Translations under genes and position numbers: made by a program | From: Anaerosacchariphilus hominis | Lineage (GTDB): Bacteria > Bacillota > Clostridia > Lachnospirales > Lachnospiraceae | DNA length: 57,494 nt | Reading direction: 5' to 3' | NCBI RefSeq assembly: GCF_014290175.1 | Contig: NZ_JACOOR010000011.1 | Location: forward strand, 1 to 57,494 | Notes under the pieces: model-generated | Databases searched by the model: none | What the model was told of the DNA's origin: nothing | Seen by the model: the letters and a program-made list of their open reading frames with translations, nothing else | Shown: one piece after another, positions 1-8,331 of the stretch | How positions within the stretch are numbered: position 1 is the first letter of the stretch | Layout of the letters: every line of letters starts with the position of its first letter

Positions 1-77
1 CCAGAGGTGGAACAGGTCACTGCCTGACCTGTCCCGCCGGGACGGTTCTCTTAAAAACACCATATAGATTTTTTGTA

Positions 78-148
78 CGCCGCCGCCCGCCATCGAGCAG
101 AGTTTTACACCTAATTGGGTATAAAACAGCTTATGGCGGGCGGCGGCG
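78..148. repeat. 16-bp perfect inverted repeat at the broken end of a Maff2-like gene
   Basis: CGCCGCCGCCCGCCAT (78-93) is the exact reverse complement of positions 133-148, with 39 bp between the arms. The right arm is coding sequence of the Maff2-like remnant. The left arm lies in sequence not related to that gene. A second hairpin, ACAGGTCA/TGACCTGT, lies at about 13-33. The arrangement could be a local inversion, a fold-back, or an invertible junction. Confidence 0.7.
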
Positions 149-201
149 TTGCCCTGATCGGCATGACCCTTGTACCACTGCTTTCCGGCCTGTTCGGATA
201 A
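115..201 (+). pseudogene. Maff2-family small membrane protein, 3' remnant
   Basis: The frame ending at the TAA at 199-201 reads LGIKQLMAGGGVALIGMTLV and then PLLSGLFG. This matches the C-terminal half of the small Maff2-type membrane proteins that precede the TrbL-like gene in Tn1549-type ICEs (family knowledge). An in-frame TAA at 112-114 removes the N-terminal half, and the sequence before it does not resemble the family. A TTG at 115 could start a 28-residue product, but a decayed or rearranged gene is more likely. It is 17 bp upstream of the TrbL-like gene, as expected for the operon. Confidence 0.5.
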
Positions 202-218
202 TGACGGAGGGATAACCT

Positions 219-1088
219 ATGCAAAGCATACTCGACAAGCTGGCGGAGTGGCTCAAAGAGCTGCTCATCAGCGGGATACTCGGTAACCTGTCGGGGATGT
301 TTGACACGGTAAATACCAAAGTGGGCGAGATCGCCGGGGAGGTTGGCATGACGCCGTCGGCATGGAACGGCGGCGTTTTCAACCTCATCCGGTCTCTGTC
401 TGAAACAGTCATTATCCCCATAGCCGGTATCATTTTAACCTTTGTGATGTGCTACGAGCTCATTCAGCTTGTGATCGAGAAGAACAACCTGCATGATGTA
501 GACACATGGATTTTCTTCAAGTGGATATTCAAAACCTTTGTGGCCGTGTTCTTAGTCACCAACACCTGGAATATCGTTATGGCGATCTTTGATGTGGCCC
601 AGAACGTGGTAAGCCAGAGCGGCGGTATCATTAGCGGCTCTACCAGCATTGACCTCTCCACCGCCATCCCTGATATGGAGGCTCAGCTTGAGGCTATGGA
701 CTTAGGGCCTCTTTTAGGGCTGTGGTTCCAGAGCATGGTGGTGGGGCTCACCATGAATATCCTCTCCATCTGTATCTTCCTGGTGGTCTATGGCCGTATG
801 ATCGAGATTTATCTTGTAACCTCCGTGGGGCCTATCCCCTTTGCTACCATGAGCAACCGGGAATGGTCCAGCGTGGGGCAGAACTACTTAAAGTCTCTGA
901 TTGCTTTAGGTTTCCAGGCGTTTCTCATTATGATATGCGTTGGCATTTATGCGGTCCTCATCCAGGAGATTTCCACCGCCGACAACATATCCGCTGCCAT
1001 CTGGGGCTGCATGGGATACACGGTCCTCTTATGCTTTACCCTCTTTAAGACCGGCAGCATGGCAAAGGGCATTTTCAGCGCCCATTAA
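219..1088 (+). CDS. TrbL/VirB6-like conjugal transfer membrane protein
   Basis: A 289-residue polytopic membrane protein. An amphipathic N-terminal stretch (to about residue 50) is followed by five or six hydrophobic segments, for example around residues 65-90, 108-130, 172-200, 225-250 and 258-280. It is the expected inner-membrane channel component (VirB6/TrbL role) of the ICE type IV secretion system. The start ATG follows a GGAGG at about 205-209. It is first in the visible transfer operon and 16 bp upstream of the PrgI gene. The family call rests on membrane topology and position; individual motifs are weak. Confidence 0.8.
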   Translation: MQSILDKLAEWLKELLISGILGNLSGMFDTVNTKVGEIAGEVGMTPSAWNGGVFNLIRSLSETVIIPIAGIILTFVMCYELIQLVIEKNNLHDVDTWIFFKWIFKTFVAVFLVTNTWNIVMAIFDVAQNVVSQSGGIISGSTSIDLSTAIPDMEAQLEAMDLGPLLGLWFQSMVVGLTMNILSICIFLVVYGRMIEIYLVTSVGPIPFATMSNREWSSVGQNYLKSLIALGFQAFLIMICVGIYAVLIQEISTADNISAAIWGCMGYTVLLCFTLFKTGSMAKGIFSAH

Positions 1089-1104
1089 AGGAGGTGTATG
1101 CTGA

Positions 1105-1524
1105 TTGGCTTATGTGACCGTACCGAAAGACCTTTCCAAAATCAAAACAAAGGTATTTTTCGGCCTGACAAAAAGGCAGCTTATCTGCTTTACCCCGGCG
1201 GTGCTTTTAGGAGTGCCGCTTTTCTTTTTACTCAAAGAGTCTGCCGGGAACTCCACGGCGACCCTTTGCATGATGATGGTTATGCTGCCGTTCTTTCTGC
1301 TTGCCATGTATGAGAAAAACGGACAGCCTTTAGAGGTGATCTTAAAGCAGATGATCGAAACAAAATTCATCCGCCCAAAGAACCGCCCCTATCAGACCAA
1401 CAACTTCTACGAGGCCCTGGCAAGGCAGCGTGATCTGGAAATGGAGGTGAAACGGATTGTCCAGAACAGAAAAAACGGCGGGAAAGGTAAAACTCACCGC
1501 CAGAGAGAAAAAGGCCGTGGATAA
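1105..1524 (+). CDS. PrgI family protein, T4SS component
   Basis: A 139-residue protein with the typical PrgI layout: a short cytoplasmic N-terminus (MAYVTVPKDLSKIKTKV), two closely spaced membrane segments (about residues 27-65), and a charged C-terminal tail after the KNRPYQTNNFYE stretch. In ICEs of this class PrgI sits directly before VirB4 and is thought to anchor the ATPase at the membrane. Its 3' end overlaps the VirB4 start by 68 bp, so the two are probably translationally coupled. The ATG at 1105 is preceded by AAAGGAGG at 1087-1094. Confidence 0.85.
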   Translation: MAYVTVPKDLSKIKTKVFFGLTKRQLICFTPAVLLGVPLFFLLKESAGNSTATLCMMMVMLPFFLLAMYEKNGQPLEVILKQMIETKFIRPKNRPYQTNNFYEALARQRDLEMEVKRIVQNRKNGGKGKTHRQREKGRG

Positions 1525-3856
1525 GGCCATCCGGCAGGCTAAGGGGGACGGAAAGCCCCATACTGCCCAGGACAGTATCCCTTTTGAGGTGATATACCCG
1601 GACGGTATCTGCAAGCTGCCGGGCAAATCCTATTCCAAAAGCCTTGCTTTTGACGATATAAATTACCAGCTCGCCCAGGCGGATGATAAGACAGCCACCT
1701 TTGAAAACCTGTGCGATCTGTATAACTACTTTGACGCTTCCGTGGGAGTGCAGCTCTCCCTTATCAGCCAGTATGTAGGCCGGGAGGAATTTGAACGCTC
1801 CATCGAGATCAGCGACCAGGGGGACAGCTTTGACAGTATCCGAAAGGAATATGCCCTCATGTTAAAGAACCAGCTCTCCCGTGGGAACAACGGTCTGGTG
1901 AAACGCAAATATCTGACACTCACCATCGAGGCGGAGGACTTAAAGGTAGCCAGGGCAAGGCTCTCCCGGATTGAGACGGATGTACTCAATCTCTTTAAGG
2001 TGATCGGTGCAGCCGCAAAACCTTTGAACGGCAAAGAACGCCTGCAGGTCCTCCACGGCCTCATGCACCCGGACGGGGAGCCGTTCTCTTTTGAATGGGA
2101 CTGGCTTCCTAAGACCGGTCTCTCTGTCAAGGATTATATCGCCCCGTCCTCATTCCAGTTTGGAAACACAAGGATGTTCCGCATGGGGAAGAAACTGGGT
2201 GCGGTCTCTTTCCTGCAAATCCTGGCACCGGAACTCAATGACCGTATGCTGGCAGATTTCATGGAGGCACAGGACGGCCTCATGGTGACGCTGCATATTC
2301 GCAGTATCGACCACAACGAGGCCATCAAGACCATCAAGAGGAAGATCACCGATCTGGACGCCATGAAGATCGCAGAACAGAAAAAAGCGGTCCGGGCAGG
2401 TTATGACATGGATATAATCCCCTCCGACCTTGCCACTTATGGAGGTGAGGCAAAAAATCTCCTCCGTGATTTGCAGAGCAGAAATGAAAGGATGTTCCTG
2501 CTCACATTCCTGGTGGTGAACCTTGCGGATACCAGACAGAAACTTGAAAACAATGTGTTCCAGTCGGCAGGCGTGGCTCAGAAATATAACTGTGCCCTGA
2601 CCCGCCTTGATTTCTGCCAGGAGCAGGGGCTTATGTCCTCTCTCCCTTTGGGACTGAACCAGGTAAATATCAAGCGGAGCCTCACCACTTCCAGCACCGC
2701 CATCTTCGTACCGTTCACCACCCAGGAACTTTTCCAGGGCGGCGAGGCGTTGTACTATGGGCTCAACGCTCTTTCCGGCAACATGATTATGGCGGACCGA
2801 AAGCAGCTTAAAAATCCCAACGGCCTTATCTTAGGTACACCGGGCAGCGGCAAGTCCTTCTCCGCTAAGAGGGAGATTACCAATGTATTCCTGGTGGCAA
2901 GTAAGAAAGATACTATCATCATCTGTGACCCGGAGGCAGAATACGCTCCCCTGGTGAACCGCCTGGGCGGGCAGGTGGTGAAGATTTCCCCTACCAGCAA
3001 AGACTATGTGAACCCTATGGATTTGAACCTGAACTACTCCGAGGATGAAAGCCCCCTGGCCTTAAAGAGTGACTTCATCCTTTCCCTCTGCGAACTGATC
3101 GTGGGAGGCAAGGATGGATTGCAGCCCATTGAAAAGACCATCATTGACCGGGCTGTTACCACCGTGTACCGTGGGTATCTGGCTGACCCCAGACCGGAAA
3201 ATATGCCTGTCCTCGGCAATCTCTATGAGGAAATCCAGAGACAGCCGGAGCTGGAGGCTGCCCGTATCGCCGCCGCCCTGGAGCTCTATGTGACAGGCAG
3301 CCTTAACATTTTCAACCACCGCACCAATGTGGATATTCAGAACCGCCTTGTGTGCTTTGACATTAAGGAACTGGGGAAACAGCTTAAAAAGCTGGGTATG
3401 CTCATCATCCAGGACCAGGTCTGGGGCAGAGTCACCGAAAACCGGGAACTGCACGCCAACACCTGGTTCTACTGCGACGAGTTCCATCTGCTCTTAAAGG
3501 AGGAACAGACCGCCGCCTACTCCGTGGAGATCTGGAAACGCTTTCGTAAATGGGGCGGTATCCCCACGGGTATCACCCAGAACATTAAGGATTTGCTAGC
3601 AAGCCGTGAGATCGAGAACATTTTTGAGAACTCGGACTTTGTGTATATGTTAAACCAGGCAGCCGGCGACCGGGAAATCCTTGCAAAGAAACTGGGTATC
3701 TCCCCGCAGCAGCTCTCCTATGTGACCCATTCGGGACCCGGCGAGGGGCTGATCTTCTATGGAAACGTGATCTTACCTTTCGTGGACCGGTTCCCGCAGG
3801 ATACGGAGCTGTACCGCATTATGACGACAAAGCCGGAGGAAGTAATTGACCCATAA
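1457..3856 (+). CDS. virB4: VirB4-like conjugative transfer ATPase
   Basis: A 799-residue cytoplasmic AAA-type ATPase that energises assembly of the transfer channel. The Walker A motif GTPGSGKS lies at about residue 459-466 and the Walker B region WFYCDEFHLLLK at about residue 670. Length is usual for the family. The best start is the TTG at 1457, which has GGAGGTG seven bases upstream inside the PrgI gene. Overlap with PrgI and collinearity with TrbL and the CHAP protein place it in the main transfer operon. No frameshift is seen. The operon is interrupted just downstream by an AT-rich cargo gene with its own terminator. Confidence 0.93.
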   Translation: MSRTEKTAGKVKLTAREKKAVDKAIRQAKGDGKPHTAQDSIPFEVIYPDGICKLPGKSYSKSLAFDDINYQLAQADDKTATFENLCDLYNYFDASVGVQLSLISQYVGREEFERSIEISDQGDSFDSIRKEYALMLKNQLSRGNNGLVKRKYLTLTIEAEDLKVARARLSRIETDVLNLFKVIGAAAKPLNGKERLQVLHGLMHPDGEPFSFEWDWLPKTGLSVKDYIAPSSFQFGNTRMFRMGKKLGAVSFLQILAPELNDRMLADFMEAQDGLMVTLHIRSIDHNEAIKTIKRKITDLDAMKIAEQKKAVRAGYDMDIIPSDLATYGGEAKNLLRDLQSRNERMFLLTFLVVNLADTRQKLENNVFQSAGVAQKYNCALTRLDFCQEQGLMSSLPLGLNQVNIKRSLTTSSTAIFVPFTTQELFQGGEALYYGLNALSGNMIMADRKQLKNPNGLILGTPGSGKSFSAKREITNVFLVASKKDTIIICDPEAEYAPLVNRLGGQVVKISPTSKDYVNPMDLNLNYSEDESPLALKSDFILSLCELIVGGKDGLQPIEKTIIDRAVTTVYRGYLADPRPENMPVLGNLYEEIQRQPELEAARIAAALELYVTGSLNIFNHRTNVDIQNRLVCFDIKELGKQLKKLGMLIIQDQVWGRVTENRELHANTWFYCDEFHLLLKEEQTAAYSVEIWKRFRKWGGIPTGITQNIKDLLASREIENIFENSDFVYMLNQAAGDREILAKKLGISPQQLSYVTHSGPGEGLIFYGNVILPFVDRFPQDTELYRIMTTKPEEVIDP

Positions 3857-3916
3857 CTCATGCTATGATTTATAAATGAAAGGTGGTATAATATTTTATA
3901 AATTGGAGGTGGCAGA

Positions 3917-4357
3917 ATGACTGTTGAAAATTGGATTGAATTATTAGTCCCTATAATAGGAATAGTGGTTGCGGCGGTATCCGCAGGATTGACATACTAT
4001 TTTGCTAAGAAACAACAAATTGCAGCAGACGAAAGCCGCCTCAAAGAGAAATACTATTTGAATTACATTGAAGCTGTCAGCAATATTGTAGTTTCCGATA
4101 ACTCGGAAAGTGCACGAGATCAGTTGGCAGACGCCCAAAACCAACTTCTTTTGATTGGAAGTGCCGAAGTAGTAAGTGATCTGATGATTTTTCATGACTA
4201 TGTTAAGCCATCAAATTCTAAAAATTTTGTATCCGAAAAGCATGATAAGCTTTTGACAAATTTGTTAAAGAGCATGAGAAAAGATTTGTATAAGAGCAAA
4301 AAAGTCAATGAAGATTATCCCTTAATCCATTTAACAGGGAAATCACCTAAAAGATAA
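3917..4357 (+). CDS. small membrane-anchored cargo protein, unknown function
   Basis: A 146-residue protein with one N-terminal membrane segment (about residues 9-29) and a charged, probably helical cytoplasmic domain. I do not recognise a family. Base composition is clearly more AT-rich than virB4 before it and the methyltransferase after it. It has GGAGGTGG before its ATG, a TATAAT at about 3889, and its own terminator at 4370-4399, so it looks like a self-contained insertion into the transfer operon. By analogy with cargo at such positions it may be a defence or accessory gene, but nothing in the sequence proves that. Confidence 0.7.
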   Translation: MTVENWIELLVPIIGIVVAAVSAGLTYYFAKKQQIAADESRLKEKYYLNYIEAVSNIVVSDNSESARDQLADAQNQLLLIGSAEVVSDLMIFHDYVKPSNSKNFVSEKHDKLLTNLLKSMRKDLYKSKKVNEDYPLIHLTGKSPKR

Positions 4358-4369
4358 TAATCTTTTGAG

Positions 4370-4399
4370 TAAGCGTTGCTGAAAATTCAGTAGCGCTTT
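4370..4399 (+). terminator. Terminator after the cargo gene
   Basis: AGCGTTGCTGAA pairs imperfectly with TTCAGTAGCGCT around a four-base loop and is followed by TTTTCTT. It separates the cargo gene from the methyltransferase and would reduce read-through of the transfer operon at this point. Confidence 0.6.
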
Positions 4400-4428
4400 T
4401 CTTATGCCCAAAATTAGGAGGTGAAACT

Positions 4429-5460
4429 ATATCTACAAACAAATTAACCCATTTAAGCCTGTTCTCCGGTATCGGCGGCCTGGACCTAGCGGCGGAGGCT
4501 GCCGGCTTTGAAACCGTCTGCCAGTGTGAATGGGCGGATTATCCCTACGCCGTTTTAGAAAAGCACTGGCCGGACGTTCCAAAATTCAGGGATATAACGA
4601 CTTTGACAAAGGAGGCATTTTTTGAAAAAACAGGACTTGAAACCGTCACGGTCATCTCCGGGGGCTTTCCCTGCCAGCCTTTCTCCACCGCAGGAAAACA
4701 GAAAGGCTTTGAGGATGAACGCTACTTATGGCCGGAGATGTGCCGGGTTATTACAGAACTTAAGCCCCGTTTCGTGCTTGGGGAAAATGTTGCTGGCTTC
4801 ATCAATATGGGGCTCGACAAAACGATCTTTGACCTGGCAAAAGCGGGATACGCTGTTCTCCCATTCGTATTTCCGGCTTGCGGTGTCGGCGCATGGCATG
4901 AGCGCCAGCGAACTTTTATCATCGCGGCTGATGTTTCCTACGCCCCTTGCCTCCGACAAGGGAACCGTAAAGGACGCCCAAAGCCTGGATGTGTACCTGT
5001 CGGACAATGGGATTTTCCGCAAGAAGAACAAAAGCGGGGCAATCTGGAGCCTGCCCCTGTCGGCTGCGGTGTTCTACCTGACGCCGGTAGCCTCGGACGG
5101 GTTCCGCTCTACCCTGAAACCATCTGCCTACGACCCGAAAAAGAAGAACGGGAACCTGGCAGCCCAGGTGATCTTCCAGGAAAATCCCCTCTCGGACAAG
5201 GCGGCCTTAAACCCGGACTGGGTGGAATGGCTTATGGGCTTCCCGAAAGGATGGACGGAGCTGTCCTCTGGGACAGGGAGCCGGAGGGAGTGCCCCGCAT
5301 AACGGAGCAGACCAAAGACCGGGCACTCCGCTTAAAGACCCTGGGGAATGCGGTCTGCCCTCCCCAGGCGTATCCGATCTTTCACTTTATGGCGGAGATA
5401 CTGACCGGCAGGTGTAAAGAACATTGTATCTGGGAGGTGATGGAACATGAAACAGTATAA
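4429..5460 (+). CDS. C5-cytosine DNA methyltransferase, probably damaged
   Basis: The reading frame gives SLFSGIGGLDLAAEAAGF (SAM-binding motif I), then SGGFPCQPFS with the catalytic PCQ motif, then ENVAGF, and a C-terminal LKTLGNAVCPPQAYPIF. All are C5-methyltransferase signatures. In an ICE it would protect the element from restriction. The natural start position, 5 bases after TAGGAGGTG, is ATA (4429) rather than ATG. The next usable start in frame is TTG 4603, which would remove motif I. In the middle (about 4930-5290) the +1 frame encodes the family-like stretch LNPDWVEWLMGFPKGWTEL, while the flanking motifs are in the first frame, so two compensating frameshifts are likely. It overlaps the next gene by 14 bp. 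Activity is doubtful. Confidence 0.7.
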   Translation: MSTNKLTHLSLFSGIGGLDLAAEAAGFETVCQCEWADYPYAVLEKHWPDVPKFRDITTLTKEAFFEKTGLETVTVISGGFPCQPFSTAGKQKGFEDERYLWPEMCRVITELKPRFVLGENVAGFINMGLDKTIFDLAKAGYAVLPFVFPACGVGAWHERQRTFIIAADVSYAPCLRQGNRKGRPKPGCVPVGQWDFPQEEQKRGNLEPAPVGCGVLPDAGSLGRVPLYPETICLRPEKEEREPGSPGDLPGKSPLGQGGLKPGLGGMAYGLPERMDGAVLWDREPEGVPRITEQTKDRALRLKTLGNAVCPPQAYPIFHFMAEILTGRCKEHCIWEVMEHETV

Positions 5461-7345
5461 GCCCCGTGACAAGGTGACCCAGAAGATCACCCGTGAGGGT
5501 GCAGTCGAAGAAAACCAGACCACGGGCAAAAGCGAAAATATCAGCGGCAAAGAAAAGGAGGCGGATTTTTCCGGGAGGCTTCATTTTACCGAGGAAGATC
5601 GTGCCATGCCGGAACTGGACCGCTATATCCGCAAAGCGGAACAGGCGGCAGATAAAGCAGAGGCAGCCAGGGAGCGTATCCCAAAGAAGAAAAAGCTGAC
5701 TCGTGAACGACTCTATGATGAGGCAAAAAGCAAAGGCAAAACGAAACTCCGGTTTAAGGAAGTGGAAAAGCCCATGTCGGAAGTCGAAAAGACAAACCCT
5801 GTTTCCCGTCCGGCTTCCCTGGCAGGCCGCATGATAACCGGCAAAGCCCACGGCAAAATCCATGAAGTGGAAAAAGAAAATTCCGGTGTGGAGGCTGGGC
5901 ATAGTATCGAGCGGACCGGTGAGCGTGCTCTTTCCAAAAGTTCCGGCATGGCAAAGACCGCTCTCCGCAACCACCGTCTGAAACCCTACCGGGAGGCTGC
6001 CAAAGCGGAACGGGCACTCCATAAAGCCAATGTGAATTTCCAGTATCACAAGGCCCTGTCGGAGAACCCAAGCCTTTCCTCCAACCCGCTCTCCCGGTTC
6101 CTGCAGAAACAGAAGATCAAACATAATTACACTAAGGATGTGAAAAACGCTGGCAAAGCAGCCGGAAAAACCGGGCAGGCGGCAGACGCCGCTACAAAGA
6201 AAACCGCCCAGGCCGGAGAAAAAGGAGCCCGTTTTATTGCAAGGCATTGGAAAGGGGCGCTCCTGGTTCTGGCGATCGGGCTTCTTATCCTGGTCCTGGC
6301 CGGCGGCATTTCCTCCTGCACCAATATGGTGATCGGCGGCCTGGGTGCTGTCACCGCCACCTCTTACCCATCAGAAGAACAGGATATGAAAGAGGTGGAG
6401 GCGGCTTACACCGCTATGGAACAGGATTTACAGTATGAGCTTGATAACTATGAAAGCCTGAACCCAGGATATGACGAGTACCGTTTTGATCTGGACGGTA
6501 TCCACCATGACCCTCACGAACTGGCGGCTTATCTTTCCGCTTACTTTGGCGGGGCCTACACCCCGGCGTCTGCACAAGGGCAACTCCAAACAGTTTTTGA
6601 ACTGCAGTATGAGCTTACCGAAACGGAAACGGAGGAAATCCGCTACCGCACCGAAACAAGGATGGACACCTGGACGGATGAGGATGGAAATACCCATACC
6701 GATACTTACGAGGTGGAAGTCCCCTATACCTACTACATTATGACCGTGACCTTAAAAAACCACGGCCTTTTTCATGTAGCAGAGGAAACCCTCACCGCAG
6801 AGCAGCTTGAACTCTACCAGGCTTACCGGGACACCAGCGGAAATATGCCCCTGCTTTTTGGCGGCGGTTCTTTCGACACCAGCCCCTCCACCGATCTAAG
6901 CGGCGTGGAGTTTGTAAACGGCACCCGTCCGGGCAATCAGGAAATCATTGATCTGGCAAAAGCCCAGGTGGGAAATGTAGGCGGACAGCCTTACTGGTCC
7001 TGGTATGGATTTGACAGCCGTGTGGAATGGTGTGCCTGTTTTGTTTCCTGGTGTATCAACCAGGCAGGATACAGCGAGCCGAGGTTCGCTGCCTGTGCCT
7101 CCCAGGGCGTTCCCTGGTTCAAGGAACACGGGCAATGGGCGGCTGGAAACTACACGGATGTAGCCCCCGGTGATGTGATCTTCTTCGACTGGGATGGCGG
7201 CGGTTCCGACCATGTAGGTCTTGTGATCGGAACAGACGGGACCAATGTTTATACCGTGGAGGGCAACAGCGGCGACGCCTGCAAGATCAAGAGTTACCCT
7301 CTTAACAGCCAGTATATCCACGGCTACGGTCTGATGAACTGGTAA
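5447..7345 (+). CDS. CD1108-family transfer protein with C-terminal CHAP cell-wall hydrolase domain
   Basis: A 632-residue protein. The N-terminal 265 residues are highly charged and Lys/Glu-rich. A single membrane segment follows (about residues 275-292), then an extracytoplasmic domain, and a C-terminal CHAP amidase/peptidase domain from about residue 500. That domain has the catalytic Cys in EWCACFVSW (about 528) and a His in DHVGLVIG. It should act like VirB1/CwlT, opening peptidoglycan locally for the transfer channel. It starts inside the methyltransferase gene with GGGAGGTG upstream. The domain order is standard for this ICE family. Confidence 0.88.
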   Translation: MKQYKPRDKVTQKITREGAVEENQTTGKSENISGKEKEADFSGRLHFTEEDRAMPELDRYIRKAEQAADKAEAARERIPKKKKLTRERLYDEAKSKGKTKLRFKEVEKPMSEVEKTNPVSRPASLAGRMITGKAHGKIHEVEKENSGVEAGHSIERTGERALSKSSGMAKTALRNHRLKPYREAAKAERALHKANVNFQYHKALSENPSLSSNPLSRFLQKQKIKHNYTKDVKNAGKAAGKTGQAADAATKKTAQAGEKGARFIARHWKGALLVLAIGLLILVLAGGISSCTNMVIGGLGAVTATSYPSEEQDMKEVEAAYTAMEQDLQYELDNYESLNPGYDEYRFDLDGIHHDPHELAAYLSAYFGGAYTPASAQGQLQTVFELQYELTETETEEIRYRTETRMDTWTDEDGNTHTDTYEVEVPYTYYIMTVTLKNHGLFHVAEETLTAEQLELYQAYRDTSGNMPLLFGGGSFDTSPSTDLSGVEFVNGTRPGNQEIIDLAKAQVGNVGGQPYWSWYGFDSRVEWCACFVSWCINQAGYSEPRFAACASQGVPWFKEHGQWAAGNYTDVAPGDVIFFDWDGGGSDHVGLVIGTDGTNVYTVEGNSGDACKIKSYPLNSQYIHGYGLMNW

Positions 7346-7370
7346 CAAATTTCAGAAAGGATGATATTTT

Positions 7371-7625
7371 ATGGCGACGATTGAGAAATACAGAAGTGAG
7401 ATTGAAAAGGCGAAAGCCAAGATCGGCGAACTGCAGAAAAAGGTTCGTGACCTGGAGCAGAAGATCGCCGAGGAAGAAAACCTGGAGATTGTCCGCATGG
7501 TTAAGGCAGTCAAGATGGACCGTGGAGAGCTGTCTGCTTTCCTGAAAGCCTATGCAAGCGGTGAGATCACCCTGCCGGAGGGGGATTACTCCGGGGATAC
7601 GGAGGAAACCGAAGATGAAGAATAA
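7371..7625 (+). CDS. DUF4315 family coiled-coil protein
   Basis: An 84-residue, highly charged protein. Residues 1-45 (IEKYRSEIEKAKAKIGELQK and on) have a strong heptad pattern and should form a coiled coil. The C-terminus is acidic. Small DUF4315 proteins occur at this position in Tn1549-type ICEs, between the CHAP hydrolase and the DUF4366 protein; the function is unknown. The ATG has GAAAGGATG upstream. Its end overlaps the start of the next gene by 11 bp. Confidence 0.82.
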   Translation: MATIEKYRSEIEKAKAKIGELQKKVRDLEQKIAEEENLEIVRMVKAVKMDRGELSAFLKAYASGEITLPEGDYSGDTEETEDEE

Positions 7626-8331
7626 GAGATTTTTCAGGAAGTTCCTGGTACTGGCAGCCGTTATGTTCTCCATGACGGCTTTTTCTGTGACCGCCTACGC
7701 CGGAGGTGGAGAGGCGGTAGAACCCCCGCCTGCAGAAACACCCCCGCCGCAAACGGAAACCACACCGGAGCCCGTCCCTCTCACCCCGGAGGGCAATCTG
7801 TCCCTGGTAGATGATATAGAGTCGGCTGGCAGTGAGGATAAACAGTTTATCACCGTTACCAGCAAAAGCGGCAATACCTTTTACATTATCATTGACCGGG
7901 CGGCGGATGGAAAAAATACGGTCCACTTTTTGAACCAGGTGGATGAGGCGGACCTGCTGGCTCTCACCGAGGGCAAAGAACCGCAGACACAACCGGCAGT
8001 CTGCACCTGTGCAGAAAAATGCGAGGCCAGCAGCGTGAAGATGGACTGTGAAGTCTGCAAGAATGACCGTTCCGGCTGTGTAGGCAAGGAACCGGCAGCC
8101 GAAGAACCTAAGGAGGAACCCAAAGAAAAAGGAGGGCTTAATCCTGCCCTCATCCTCCTGCCCCTGCTTCTGATCGGCGGAGGCGGTGCGTTCTATTACT
8201 TCAAGTTCATAAAGGATAAGTCCTCCACCAAAGGGAACGATGATCTGGGGGAATATGACTTTGAGGATGAATATGAGGATACCGAGGTTGAGTATCTGGA
8301 CGACACACCAAAGGAGGATGAAAGCGTATGA
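7615..8331 (+). CDS. DUF4366 family surface protein with signal peptide and C-terminal anchor
   Basis: A 238-residue protein. A signal peptide (MKNKRFFRKFLVLAAVMFSM, cleavage near AYA-GG) is followed by a Pro/Glu/Thr-rich spacer, a small domain ending in a Cys-rich patch (CTCAEKCEASSVKMDCEVC), a C-terminal membrane segment (ALILLPLLLIGGGGAFYYF) and an acidic cytoplasmic tail. The start was set at 7615 because the signal peptide begins there; the frame extends 63 bp further upstream without support. It probably lies at the outer face of the transfer apparatus. The stop overlaps the topoisomerase start (ATGA). Confidence 0.82.
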   Translation: MKNKRFFRKFLVLAAVMFSMTAFSVTAYAGGGEAVEPPPAETPPPQTETTPEPVPLTPEGNLSLVDDIESAGSEDKQFITVTSKSGNTFYIIIDRAADGKNTVHFLNQVDEADLLALTEGKEPQTQPAVCTCAEKCEASSVKMDCEVCKNDRSGCVGKEPAAEEPKEEPKEKGGLNPALILLPLLLIGGGGAFYYFKFIKDKSSTKGNDDLGEYDFEDEYEDTEVEYLDDTPKEDESV

